DNA of 64,000 nt from a virus: the IMG/VR virus record IMGVR_UViG_3300009502_000021, positions 1-64,000 of that record; one strand, 5' to 3'. A program made the position numbers and the translations under genes. Under the pieces are notes generated by a model that did no database searches, was not told the origin of the DNA, and saw only the letters and a list, made by a program, of their open reading frames with translations. Of the stretch, positions 5,524 to 13,695 are shown piece after piece; within the stretch, counting starts at the first letter, position 1; the number at the start of each line of letters is the position of its first letter.

Positions 5524-5545
5524 GTTTATTTAGCCTGACAAAAAG

Positions 5546-5553
5546 TATAAATA
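5546..5553 (+). promoter_or_regulatory. late promoter (exact TATAAATA)
   Basis: Exact T4 late box on the plus strand, 28 nt before the ATG at 5582. Confidence 0.75.
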
Positions 5554-5581
5554 TCAATAACGTACCAGTGGACCCAAAATA

Positions 5582-6790
5582 ATGTTGTTGAATGACCTAT
5601 TTGAAGCAGCACCCAAAAAAGCAGAGTTGAGATCCGGCGAGCGGAGGGACCTTGCTATAAAGTTGAAATACACCACCGAACTAATACGTCGGTTGGAAAG
5701 ATTGCGCAGCACATTGAGCAGTTTGAATATGACCCGGGATACTGGTGTTATTAAATTGGATCGACAGATTGAGGCCTTACGTGCAAGAATTGGTACCGAA
5801 CAGAAGAAGTTGGCCCAGACAATCGACAAACATCGCTCTATTGTTCCAGCAAAGGTTCAACAGTTATTCGCCAAGATGAAAGTGGAGTGCAGTGACTTTA
5901 TAAAGACATTACACCTCACTGGACCAAGTTACTATTTGTATCGAGGCATCAAGGGTTTTGATAAGCCGGCATTTGTTGCCCAGAGTCGAAGCGATCGAAA
6001 AGCTAAGGATAGCAGCCCGGCAGTGGCCAAAATGTTCGATAAGATGTTAAGCGAGCTTGGTTACAAGGCATTGCGTAGCAACAGTATCTTTGTTACTTCC
6101 AGCGACAGCTCGGCAGGTTCGTACGGTACGGTATACATGATCTTTCCGCGAAATGGATTCAACTATACCTACACCAAGCATCGCGATTTGATCCTTGACA
6201 ACAATTCGATGAGTGATGTTGTTGATAAAGACGAGATGCAGAAATTCCTTAAGGAGTTCCAAGACTGGGTTGCAACACCAGTTGGTCAGGAACAATTAAC
6301 ATTGGCCAAGGCATATGAAGGATTTGGTACACACAGCAGTGATCCAAATTCAGGATCCCTTCTCCTTCTATACAACATTATGATGGCCGCTGCCACAGAC
6401 AATGCCACCAAACTAATCTATAAATTGAACGACGCTGCATCTTATACCAGCCCTAGCATACTCAACTATGTCTTTAAAGGTATGCCGGACAAATTTAGAA
6501 AAGTGGATATGAGTAGTCTTATATCACAAAAGAGCTTCCAGCAATACTTTGACCCACATTCAACGGATCTAGCTCAGGCAATTATGGATCGTGTGGAGAT
6601 TTATATTTCGGGTACATATTATGCTTTACGATCAGATGTGTTCTCCGATTGGGTCTACGATGGCTTGCTAGCCGATTCCGATCCACACAAGCCTTGGGGT
6701 CCAACATACGCAAAAGAAAATCCTCCGGATTGGGAACCGGAGGATAATAAGTTTAGCTCGTATGATCCCGATAAGGATGATCCGTTTTAA
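5582..6790 (+). CDS. Alt-like ADP-ribosyltransferase homologue
   Basis: 402 residues, the longest of five related proteins here. The N-terminus MLLNDLFEAAPKK resembles capsid-targeting leaders of T4 Alt (MELITELFDED) and T4 internal proteins, and LFE/A fits the L/I-x-E cleavage rule of T4 prohead protease. The family core has an R motif (YLYRGIKG, about residue 119-126), an S motif (SNSIFVTSSDSS, about 174-185) followed by an aromatic strand, and a C-terminal RVEIYISG segment matching HEVMISG in the paralogues and carrying the presumed catalytic Glu; the first Glu of the usual ExE is Arg. Predicted role: modification of host proteins after injection (inference). Confidence 0.7.
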   Translation: MLLNDLFEAAPKKAELRSGERRDLAIKLKYTTELIRRLERLRSTLSSLNMTRDTGVIKLDRQIEALRARIGTEQKKLAQTIDKHRSIVPAKVQQLFAKMKVECSDFIKTLHLTGPSYYLYRGIKGFDKPAFVAQSRSDRKAKDSSPAVAKMFDKMLSELGYKALRSNSIFVTSSDSSAGSYGTVYMIFPRNGFNYTYTKHRDLILDNNSMSDVVDKDEMQKFLKEFQDWVATPVGQEQLTLAKAYEGFGTHSSDPNSGSLLLLYNIMMAAATDNATKLIYKLNDAASYTSPSILNYVFKGMPDKFRKVDMSSLISQKSFQQYFDPHSTDLAQAIMDRVEIYISGTYYALRSDVFSDWVYDGLLADSDPHKPWGPTYAKENPPDWEPEDNKFSSYDPDKDDPF

Positions 6791-7839
6791 TCCTTCTCTG
6801 CTAGAAGGTATTGGTTCGAGATCACCTTAAACGAGAAGTTTGGATCTTCAATGCATCGCCAAACTACACCCTCTCGTACTTGGGCGTGAAGGGATGGACC
6901 ATCGGCTGCTATCAACATCTTGGGCAATGAATCCAACGGCCGGAATGTTCCAAGTGATGGCACAAGTCGGCATAGCGTTGTATCAAGTCCTTCATACCGC
7001 AACTTCTCATAGAACAACTCTACAGCTCGAGTAGTATAGAAACTTTGACTATCGATGTCGTAAATGTCAAAGATGAACAAGGTGTGACAACCAAGCCCTT
7101 CTCGGTTACCTTGCACGCCGGGACCCATTAGCTCGCCTTGGATAGCAATGTTCAACCCAAACTTGGCCAGGCAAATAGCCAACTTTGATTCGGTGGCAGT
7201 CTTGATAAACGAGTTATCCTTGTTCTCTTCGGAGATAATCAATTCTAGATTGCGACTGCAAACACCAACATCGCCATCCTTGTAATACACAGTGCAGGAA
7301 CTTCCATCGAGCTTAATCGATACCTTAAAGTCCTTGCGTGAAAACTTCTCCATGACCTTGTCGTAGATGTTTTGAATACGCTCCTGGTCGGTCTTTGGAA
7401 TGAAGGATGGGAAGTTACCCTTCATCTTGCCGGCAAGTTGAGCCGGGATTGGTGCCTCCCACTTTTGAATACCCAAATGGTAAGCAAGATCCACACCCTC
7501 GGCAAACTTGAGCCACGGAGAACCAGTTACAGTCTCAACAATGTCTGTTGGCAATAGCAAACCCTGGCTCACTTGTCCGCGTAGCTTAATTGTACGGAGC
7601 CGGTTACCTTCGACATTGTTGTACACCTTTGGTGCCAAACCCTTTGAAAGGAACGGAGCCATTGTGTGCGGGACCCAAGAGTCAACCTCCAAATAGAGTA
7701 CCATGTCGCCAACATTGTAACGACCAACTTGATCCACAACCCACCAACCATCTACGCGATATGCGCAAATCTTGTCGGCGTTTGGGATTGCAGCGACTTC
7801 GGCAATTTGCCGGATCGTTGCTAACTTACGCTCACTCAC
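6787..7839 (-). CDS. RNA ligase, Rnl5 (DraRnl)-like
   Basis: 350 residues. The N-terminal 100 or so look like the OB-fold domain of the Deinococcus-type ligases. The nucleotidyltransferase domain follows: motif I KLDG with the adenylated Lys at about 176, VCSRN, QGELMGPGVQGN (motif III/IIIa area), EGVVWR (motif IV) and FKVISNQYL (motif V). It should join 5'-phosphate and 3'-OH RNA ends with ATP. It converges with the ART-like gene, overlapping by 4 nt, and overlaps the upstream gene by 8 nt. Confidence 0.88.
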   Translation of the reverse strand: MSERKLATIRQIAEVAAIPNADKICAYRVDGWWVVDQVGRYNVGDMVLYLEVDSWVPHTMAPFLSKGLAPKVYNNVEGNRLRTIKLRGQVSQGLLLPTDIVETVTGSPWLKFAEGVDLAYHLGIQKWEAPIPAQLAGKMKGNFPSFIPKTDQERIQNIYDKVMEKFSRKDFKVSIKLDGSSCTVYYKDGDVGVCSRNLELIISEENKDNSFIKTATESKLAICLAKFGLNIAIQGELMGPGVQGNREGLGCHTLFIFDIYDIDSQSFYTTRAVELFYEKLRYEGLDTTLCRLVPSLGTFRPLDSLPKMLIAADGPSLHAQVREGVVWRCIEDPNFSFKVISNQYLLAEKD

Positions 7840-8197
7840 TGTCTCGCTCCTCTATATCAATGTCAATTGCTCTTAGAACATAATCGGGAAAGTTATACCC
7901 AATCGCTCTAAGAGTCAATAGCATGTCTTTAAACTGTTCCAACGTCCTAAGGTAAAACGATTCACCGGCGTGCGGGAGTGTGATGTCCTCCCGTACGGCA
8001 ACTTCCATTGCTGCTTCCCATGCTGATCGCTGTTTACAAAACTCATCCCAGTTTGTATCCGCGAGCTTCCAATCGGTCTCAAACGGCATCTCGCTAACAA
8101 TCCTGTTACCGGCAACGTGGATAACATAGCTAGTATCGCTTTCGTAGCAATACAAATCACACCTGAAATTGTCTGTGGACCAGCGACAGTATGCCAT
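7832..8197 (-). CDS. conserved phage protein of unknown function
   Basis: 121 residues starting MAYCRWSTDNFRCDLYCYES, a start seen in many phage hypothetical proteins with W/C-rich N-termini. No catalytic motif is evident. Coupled to the ligase gene by an 8-nt overlap. Confidence 0.8.
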   Translation of the reverse strand: MAYCRWSTDNFRCDLYCYESDTSYVIHVAGNRIVSEMPFETDWKLADTNWDEFCKQRSAWEAAMEVAVREDITLPHAGESFYLRTLEQFKDMLLTLRAIGYNFPDYVLRAIDIDIEERDSE

Positions 8198-8202
8198 GTG
8201 AG

Positions 8203-9009
8203 TTACTTCGCAGGAACCGAAATAATACCCTTGAAGTCATAAGGAACAACAATTGATGTTACCTTACCGGTCTTCACACCCTCGGCAATATCCTGCAATG
8301 CCTTGGCATGCATATACTCAATCGACTGTGGGTTACCCGCCAGTTCCTTGAGTCGCTGTGCTTCGGCAACCGCAGTCTGCACTTCAACCTGCTTGGCACG
8401 CAATGCGTTCTGCTGAGTAATCACAGCATTGGCACTTTCGATGATGCTTGCAGCCGGCTGAATGTTACGCACCTGAACCTGACTCACAATGATATCGGTA
8501 TCGAGCTTCTCATTATGTAGAGCCTCGACCATAAAGTTCTTGATGTCCGATTCAATCTCACTGCGATGGTTTGTGGTCTGTAGTGCTTCATACTTGGCAA
8601 TTGACTTGTATGCCGCGCTATTCGCTACCGTGCTCAGGTAATTGTACATCAGATATGTATTACCGGTTTTCTCGTCGGTGCCATGCAGACCGTGACTCTT
8701 TGTGGTATACAGGTCATACGCGGCACTTGGGTTTACCGAGTAGATTACTGTGATATCGAGGTCGGCCAGCGTACTCTTGTCCAACGTCTGGGGCATGAGA
8801 TGATCCAGATGCAGGGCAATCTCCTTCACAGGGAAGAGCAGCACTTCACCAACCATAGTCTGGTTAAACGAACCCGGCTGGAGTTCGGTCTTCTGGACCT
8901 GCTTGTCAAAGCCAACACGCAGACCAATCTCACCGGTCTCCACTCGAGCACAACCCACTGCGAAACTCGCAAGGGCAATAACAATACCAATCTTCATAAA
9001 CTTACTCAT
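8203..9009 (-). CDS. SPFH/prohibitin-like lipoprotein
   Basis: 268 residues. The N-terminus is a lipoprotein signal ending in a lipobox (FAVGC, Cys at about 20). The body has the band-7/SPFH layout: a beta-rich domain (LRVGFDKQV, LDITVIYSVNP) followed by a long charged helix with repeated Ala/Glu/Gln (about 195-240), as in prohibitins and HflK/C. It would sit on the periplasmic face of the inner membrane and could oligomerise there. AGAGG precedes the start. The next gene downstream in the transcript is the unknown W/C-rich protein. Confidence 0.85.
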   Translation of the reverse strand: MSKFMKIGIVIALASFAVGCARVETGEIGLRVGFDKQVQKTELQPGSFNQTMVGEVLLFPVKEIALHLDHLMPQTLDKSTLADLDITVIYSVNPSAAYDLYTTKSHGLHGTDEKTGNTYLMYNYLSTVANSAAYKSIAKYEALQTTNHRSEIESDIKNFMVEALHNEKLDTDIIVSQVQVRNIQPAASIIESANAVITQQNALRAKQVEVQTAVAEAQRLKELAGNPQSIEYMHAKALQDIAEGVKTGKVTSIVVPYDFKGIISVPAK

Positions 9010-9023
9010 AGATACCTCTTACT

Positions 9024-9200
9024 TTAGAACAACCAAATAATAAAACCAAGCGCGCCGATTGCCATGCCCGCACACATTACAGAGTACGCAACAGTAATAG
9101 CAACGTCGAACTTCTCTCTTCCGGTCAAATGCCGGACTGCACGAATACCCACGTAAAAGAACGCAGTAATCGCAAGAAACAATAATACAGTCTTAAACAT
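9024..9200 (-). CDS. small two-helix membrane protein
   Basis: A 58-residue frame starting at 9200, with two hydrophobic segments (about residues 4-22 and 35-57) separated by a basic linker. Its ATG overlaps the stop of the preceding gene (8 nt), the coupling typical of this operon. Position next to the SPFH gene suggests a membrane partner (inference). Confidence 0.7.
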   Translation of the reverse strand: MFKTVLLFLAITAFFYVGIRAVRHLTGREKFDVAITVAYSVMCAGMAIGALGFIIWLF

Positions 9201-9618
9201 TCTTCTTCCCCTTCTTAGTCGATGACTTCTTCTTGGGCGGGCCTTTGATAACTACCACCGGTTCTGTGGACTTGGTCTTAACCTGCGGCGTCCTCCCGGA
9301 AAGGATTGCTGCTACCCGAGCATCTTCCTTAGCATCCCGCCGCGCTTCCATTGCATCCATAGCAGCAAAGAGCTTTTCATTCTGGTGCGCTTGAATAAGC
9401 TCAACCTGTTCTCGGTTTACTGCAATGAGCTTTTCAAACTGTCGAAACAGTTTGTCAAACTTGAGCTGATACAGCTCATGCAGCCCGAGCACAAGGTTGG
9501 CCATTCGATCCTTGGTCATGTCCTCGCCCTCACAGCAGGCTTCGAACACAATGTCAAGATCGTCGACCACATGCCAGCAGTCCAGAATACTCTGTTCAAC
9601 GTTATTAAGGTGTTCCAT
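9193..9618 (-). CDS. hypothetical protein with basic tail
   Basis: 141 residues: a helical acidic N-terminal part and a Lys-rich C-terminus (PPKKKSSTKKGKK) suited to binding nucleic acid. No family recognised. Confidence 0.8.
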   Translation of the reverse strand: MEHLNNVEQSILDCWHVVDDLDIVFEACCEGEDMTKDRMANLVLGLHELYQLKFDKLFRQFEKLIAVNREQVELIQAHQNEKLFAAMDAMEARRDAKEDARVAAILSGRTPQVKTKSTEPVVVIKGPPKKKSSTKKGKKNV

Positions 9619-9619
9619 G

Positions 9620-9712
9620 TTACTTACCTACCCCTAGTGCAATAGTCACTAGAATCATTGCCACTAGAATGCCGGCACCAATAACCTTATCAATCCAATC
9701 TGATTCTATCAT
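9620..9712 (-). CDS. 30-residue membrane peptide
   Basis: Starts MIESDWIDKVIGAG and continues as a single hydrophobic helix. GGAG precedes the ATG at 9712, which overlaps the stop of the prepilin-like gene. Short, but well placed in a chain of coupled genes. Confidence 0.5.
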   Translation of the reverse strand: MIESDWIDKVIGAGILVAMILVTIALGVGK

Positions 9713-9951
9713 CTTACTTCTCCACACTTGACGCCGTGACCAAACTCGTCCATAACCTGATTGGCGTTACCTCGGTTACCGACTACAAACTTGTACCCAC
9801 CAACGCAACGTGTCTCCACGTAGCCGTTGATACCGAATGATGTATCGCTGCCCTTGTTAGATCCAACAGCACCAATTACAATGGATGCCAGGATGCCAAC
9901 AATAGCGATAACAATCAACAGTTCAATCAATGTAAATCCTCGAGTCTTCAT
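9709..9951 (-). CDS. type IV prepilin-like protein
   Basis: 80 residues starting at 9951 (GGAGA upstream). The N-terminus MKTRGFTLIELLIVIAIVGI is a class III prepilin leader: basic residues, Gly before the cleavage point, Phe+1, Glu+5 and a long hydrophobic helix. The mature domain is only about 75 residues with two Cys (CVGG and KCGEV). Host PilD could process it. Phage roles to consider are interfering with pilus assembly (superinfection exclusion) or anchoring in the membrane (inference). It is flanked by two tiny membrane proteins. Confidence 0.8.
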   Translation of the reverse strand: MKTRGFTLIELLIVIAIVGILASIVIGAVGSNKGSDTSFGINGYVETRCVGGYKFVVGNRGNANQVMDEFGHGVKCGEVR

Positions 9952-9953
9952 AT

Positions 9954-10052
9954 CTATCTCCGTTCGTCTAAGTATAAGCCCAATAGAATTAATCCAATTA
10001 TCCAATGTCCCGTGATAAAGCAGACAACTACTATGGCAAGAATAAGAAACAT
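9954..10052 (-). CDS. 32-residue membrane peptide
   Basis: Starts MFLILAIVVVCFITGHW; nearly all hydrophobic and ending in charged residues. Its ATG overlaps the stop of the phosphoesterase gene (TAATG). Confidence 0.5.
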   Translation of the reverse strand: MFLILAIVVVCFITGHWIIGLILLGLYLDERR

Positions 10053-10648
10053 TACTCGTCATCCTTGTTGTCATGATGCGTCCGAATTGGGCGCTTGGAC
10101 ATGATACGATTAATCTGTGCAAACTCCCACAGGCTCATCGGACCGTATGCTTGCACCTCACCATCTGGGCGACCATCGATGCCGGCATCCATCATGCGGC
10201 CCCTGGTAACCAGTGGGCTGGCGCAATGGTCACCGTGTACGTGCCCGTACAGATGGAACGCACCATGATGCATATGATTCCACTCCAGCATTGGGAAGTG
10301 GAACATGATGATCTTCTGCCCACCAACCCGAATCTCCTTGTAGTCCTGTACGCTGACAAACATGTCGCGCAGGTCCTTATTGGAATGGATAACTTTATCA
10401 TGGTTGCCAAAGATCAGATGCTTCTGTCCAGGCAGGCGGTTCATAATGCTACGGGCACGCACTGCATCACAGAAGAACACATCGCCCAGCAGGTAGACAT
10501 GATCGTTCTGACCAACCTGACGCTGCCAGTTGGCAATCTGAATCTCGTCGTGCTCGGCAGCATCCTTGCCCATGCGGGTTTCTGGGCAGAACTTCAGAAT
10601 GTTCTTGTGCCCAAAATGATTATCACTCGTAAACCAAACCTTTTCCAT
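10052..10648 (-). CDS. calcineurin-like metallophosphoesterase
   Basis: 198 residues with the ordered metal-binding motifs SDNHFGH (D-x-H), LLGDVF (GD), FGNHD (GNH), MFHFP and YGHVHG (GHxH). The family hydrolyses phosphomono- or diesters; the substrate cannot be told. It starts at 10648 and is the first of a coupled run with the membrane peptides. Confidence 0.88.
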   Translation of the reverse strand: MEKVWFTSDNHFGHKNILKFCPETRMGKDAAEHDEIQIANWQRQVGQNDHVYLLGDVFFCDAVRARSIMNRLPGQKHLIFGNHDKVIHSNKDLRDMFVSVQDYKEIRVGGQKIIMFHFPMLEWNHMHHGAFHLYGHVHGDHCASPLVTRGRMMDAGIDGRPDGEVQAYGPMSLWEFAQINRIMSKRPIRTHHDNKDDE

Positions 10649-10662
10649 TTTCTTCCTATCCC

Positions 10663-10857
10663 TTATTCTTCATTGGACCACGGTCCATCCCAACAAAGCG
10701 TGTCGCATTGTGCTTGCTCCATTGCCTTGTACAGCGGTGCGTTGGTCTCGTACATCATCTTTACGTTATCGCAACAGACGCCAGAGAACCACGGTTCTTT
10801 GCCGTAGAGGGCAACTACGCTCTCAACTACAGCAGCTCTATATTCGGCGAATGTCAT
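10663..10857 (-). CDS. hypothetical protein
   Basis: 64 residues with three Cys and several Trp; no family recognised. GGAAG precedes the start. Confidence 0.65.
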   Translation of the reverse strand: MTFAEYRAAVVESVVALYGKEPWFSGVCCDNVKMMYETNAPLYKAMEQAQCDTLCWDGPWSNEE

Positions 10858-10868
10858 ACTTATCTTCC

Positions 10869-11123
10869 TTACTCGCGCCCGCCGGACTTAATTGCCAGCA
10901 GCGCAACCCTAACAACTTCGACAAGTTCCCGAGATTCATTTAGTACAGTGAGGAGTGCATCTGTTACTGCAACAACAATCCCACGACCAAATTCGAGCAA
11001 TCCATCACACACGATACCAAGTACCGCTAGCGGGACAGATATCAGCAGCCCCAACGAAACCACCGTGCGGAACCGCCACTTACTCTTCCCTGACCAAACA
11101 CCAATATCTGACCATCTGCTCAT
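10869..11123 (-). CDS. hypothetical membrane-associated protein
   Basis: 84 residues with a hydrophobic segment (TVVSLGLLISVPLAVLGIV) after a basic N-terminus, then an amphipathic helix. Confidence 0.65.
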   Translation of the reverse strand: MSRWSDIGVWSGKSKWRFRTVVSLGLLISVPLAVLGIVCDGLLEFGRGIVVAVTDALLTVLNESRELVEVVRVALLAIKSGGRE

Positions 11124-11135
11124 TGCACTGTTTCC

Positions 11136-11405
11136 TTAAAACGGAATCTCATCAAAATCGGGTTCGGGGTCGTACACCTGCTGCCATTCAGGCTTGTCGG
11201 CCTCGGGAGCCAGATCGTACTCGTCTTCAATTCCGTCACCGGGATACGGCTGGGGCGGGCCCTTGTAATGCGGGTTCTGCTCGCAGGTATCGTAATCCGA
11301 CCAAAGCCACTGTCGATCGGGATAATCCTGTCCCACGTTCCAAACCCATTCGCGGACTGCTTCTGCAACAGTGGCCACGCGATCCTCTTCGTGCCAACCG
11401 TACAT
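11136..11405 (-). CDS. hypothetical acidic protein
   Basis: 89 residues, Trp-, Asp- and Pro-rich. A strong GAGGAGG precedes the ATG, which overlaps the upstream stop (TAATG). Confidence 0.7.
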   Translation of the reverse strand: MYGWHEEDRVATVAEAVREWVWNVGQDYPDRQWLWSDYDTCEQNPHYKGPPQPYPGDGIEDEYDLAPEADKPEWQQVYDPEPDFDEIPF

Positions 11406-11737
11406 TACAGCACCTCCTCAAAGCCACAACCCGCGACGCGGAACGTGCGACCATCAACTTCCATCAGGTCACCCACCATCGACGAGCGCAGTCCGTAAAC
11501 CACACCACGATGCACGGGTAGTTCCGCAACCACTTCAAGAAAGTCCCGGTCGTCGGGGTTGCCATCCTTGCGTGACCACGAACCCATAATGTTCTGGGTT
11601 GCAACCCACGCAATCTCAAGCATCGGGTCGACCATGTTGGGCAGCGTCTTGACCGTAACGTTGGCCACATGGGTCTTTTCCATGCCCGAACCATCTTCGA
11701 GCGGATCCATGTGGAAAACCTTAATAACAGTGTTCAT
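11405..11737 (-). CDS. hypothetical early protein
   Basis: 110 residues, predicted beta-rich, no family recognised. It is the first gene after the early promoter at 11769-11797; AAGGA precedes the start. Confidence 0.75.
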   Translation of the reverse strand: MNTVIKVFHMDPLEDGSGMEKTHVANVTVKTLPNMVDPMLEIAWVATQNIMGSWSRKDGNPDDRDFLEVVAELPVHRGVVYGLRSSMVGDLMEVDGRTFRVAGCGFEEVL

Positions 11738-11768
11738 CGTTGCGTCCTTTTCCTTACCCTATGTTCGT

Positions 11769-11845
11769 ATGATACGGGATTTGGATCCAATTTGCAACAT
11801 CTAAATTCCCAATGATTTCAACAACTTATAAGTCATTGATTTTCA
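11769..11845 (-). promoter_or_regulatory. early promoter with conserved upstream cassette (copy A)
   Basis: TTGCAA, 17 nt containing GGATCC, TATCAT (11769-11797). The 45 nt upstream (11798-11845) are shared with copies at 26.6, 27.8 and 36.7 kb and contain a near-palindrome around ACTTATAAGT. Confidence 0.8.
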
Positions 11846-12720
11846 AGGAAACTTCGTATCACTGTAATTCGTCCCTGTTCGGACAACTTTGCAAACTCGC
11901 CCTTCCAGGGTTCAATCCAATCTAACAGCGGGTAATATTCCTCGTCAATCGTCTTGCGAAAATCCGGAGTCTGTATACGTTCGAGGAACTTCTCTTCCTT
12001 CATGCGCCCCAGGAACTTGGTCACCAAATAATATGGCGACTTGATCTTGAGTGCAATGTCCTTGCCGTATGCAACAAACCCTTCGTGCTTGCAAGTCTTG
12101 GCCTCCTGCACTACATCGGAGAAGCGACATACCTTCCACTCGGGGCGCAGGTATCCTTGCGCCTTGGCCACAGCGTCTAGAATTTCTTCACTGAGCATCT
12201 TGCCAGTAGAAATTACTCGGGCTCCGATCAAATACGCTCCTAAGTTTTCCTTGATGATGTGTGGATCCGATTCGTCGCAGATCTCAAACAACCAAGTCGT
12301 CGGAAATCCAAAGTGATGGGCTGGTACGAAACACTTGAGGTGCTTCTCAACCATTACAGCAAAATCCGAATCCAATGAACCAGTTGTCGAATAAATGATA
12401 TCATCTCGGGTACGGTCCCAAGTAATGGCACCCATGAACCCATTTACCTTCCGTACAGCAATAACCATTTCGTCACGCGGGATATCAACACCGCGCTCAA
12501 AGCGATTGTATATCTTCTGGAATGGACGCACTACTACGTTCCAATCCGCGTCCACAACCAATCCACGACATTCTTCAAGAAGGTCGTTCCACAGTGCATC
12601 GTAGAATACCTTGCGGGTATACTTGATGACATACAATCCCGGATACTTTGTTGACTCGCGACGAGTTATCAACTTTGGGTTGGCATCAATAAATTCGCGT
12701 AACTGTGCGATGTCAATCAT
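11833..12720 (-). CDS. RNA ligase, T4 Rnl1-like
   Basis: 295 residues. The motifs follow T4 RnlA: ECRGLVVDADWNVVVRPFQK upstream, a nucleotidyl-Lys motif KVNG at about 91-94, a FEICDESD region, EGFVAYG (motif IV) and LKIKSPYYL (motif V). KVNG differs from the standard KxDG in its third position. It should seal RNA breaks, for example in cleaved tRNA. Its ATG overlaps the stop of the kinase gene (ATGA), so kinase and ligase are probably made together. Confidence 0.85.
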   Translation of the reverse strand: MIDIAQLREFIDANPKLITRRESTKYPGLYVIKYTRKVFYDALWNDLLEECRGLVVDADWNVVVRPFQKIYNRFERGVDIPRDEMVIAVRKVNGFMGAITWDRTRDDIIYSTTGSLDSDFAVMVEKHLKCFVPAHHFGFPTTWLFEICDESDPHIIKENLGAYLIGARVISTGKMLSEEILDAVAKAQGYLRPEWKVCRFSDVVQEAKTCKHEGFVAYGKDIALKIKSPYYLVTKFLGRMKEEKFLERIQTPDFRKTIDEEYYPLLDWIEPWKGEFAKLSEQGRITVIRSFLENQ

Positions 12721-13157
12721 GGATGATACTCGAAGTGAATGTTTTCATCTGGTGTGTACTTTGTTGCGATGGTCGAGTTATCCTCGAACCGATCCCTCAT
12801 CTGATCCAGCTTATCCTGTGGCACGTTGTGAACGTTGTCCCACTTGCCGTTGCACTGTATCACTCGAATATTATAGTCGTTACAGAAGGCCTTGAGAATG
12901 TAATTCTGCATCTCCCAGAGCTTAGTGAAGGTGTTGGAGACAACTACATCTTCTCCACGGTTAATGCATTGTGCCACGGTCTCAAAGCACCACCGGTGCG
13001 CTGCGCCGAGCTGCTTCGGATCAAAGTGGTATTCGTTGCTCTTCATAAAATACATATCGGCTTCGACATGCTCTATTCCGGCAACATGTGCAATCTTGCG
13101 AGCAACCGTGCTCTTGCCCGAGCCCGGCAGTCCACGAATGATAAAAAGTGTCGGCAT
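12717..13157 (-). CDS. P-loop kinase, polynucleotide-kinase-like
   Basis: 146 residues with a Walker A motif (GLPGSGKST, about 9-17), an EADMYF segment where T4 Pnkp-type kinases have a metal/phosphate-binding Asp, and a C-terminal part (VVVSNTFT, VIQCNGKWDNVHNVP) like the AAA_33 kinases. It lacks a phosphatase domain. Paired with the Rnl1-like ligase, a role in healing 5' ends of broken RNA is likely (inference). Confidence 0.8.
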   Translation of the reverse strand: MPTLFIIRGLPGSGKSTVARKIAHVAGIEHVEADMYFMKSNEYHFDPKQLGAAHRWCFETVAQCINRGEDVVVSNTFTKLWEMQNYILKAFCNDYNIRVIQCNGKWDNVHNVPQDKLDQMRDRFEDNSTIATKYTPDENIHFEYHP

Positions 13158-13159
13158 AA

Positions 13160-13432
13160 TTATTTCCAGTAGAGTGAATATTTTGTTGCTAGTGCCGGTG
13201 TCGACTGATATGAGCCAACCGGACGGGGTCCTAAATAGATCACCTTGATGCCGAAGGGCCGCACAGCCTTTCGCACGCGATCAACTGTATCCATTGGGAG
13301 CCACTTGGCAATCGAGTTCTCATTGTCCGGAGACTTGTGCTTCAATAGAAGATCATAAATCTCGGGATCCGAAACCCAAATGGACCACAGCTCGCCCATG
13401 CGCTGATCAATTGTTTTGTCTTTCCAACCCAT
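13160..13432 (-). CDS. hypothetical early protein, leaderless mRNA predicted
   Basis: 90 residues starting MGWKDKTIDQ. The ATG at 13432 lies 6 nt after the -10 box TATACT, so transcription should begin at or next to it; no ribosome-binding site exists. No family recognised. Confidence 0.7.
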   Translation of the reverse strand: MGWKDKTIDQRMGELWSIWVSDPEIYDLLLKHKSPDNENSIAKWLPMDTVDRVRKAVRPFGIKVIYLGPRPVGSYQSTPALATKYSLYWK

Positions 13433-13438
13433 ATCAAT

Positions 13439-13467
13439 AGTATAGCAAATCACAGAGCAAAAAGCAA
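13439..13467 (-). promoter_or_regulatory. sigma70 promoter abutting start codon
   Basis: TTGCTT, 17 nt, TATACT; 6 nt separate the -10 box from the ATG at 13432. Confidence 0.8.
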
Positions 13468-13495
13468 GCACAATTTACCCAATCAAATCAATGGG

Positions 13496-13687
13496 CTACA
13501 AACGAATTACATCCTCTTTATTGGCGTAAAAATTTGTATTTTGGAAGCGGAAATGTAGTTGATCTCCCTCGTATCCAACCAGTTGAGCTTTGTCGAAGCT
13601 CAGGTAATCCGGAACGGTAACAGTTGAGTACCGGTTGGCATTTTGGATTGTGATCCTTGTGCCAGGCTGAATGGAATACAATGTCAT
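13496..13687 (-). CDS. hypothetical small beta protein
   Basis: 63 residues, beta-rich, no family recognised; AGGAG precedes the ATG. Confidence 0.7.
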   Translation of the reverse strand: MTLYSIQPGTRITIQNANRYSTVTVPDYLSFDKAQLVGYEGDQLHFRFQNTNFYANKEDVIRL

Positions 13688-13695
13688 ACAGTCTC

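Noticed and set aside
10073-10807. A 244-residue open frame on the plus strand
   Set aside because: It lies antisense to the clear phosphoesterase gene, has no ribosome-binding site and no recognisable domain.
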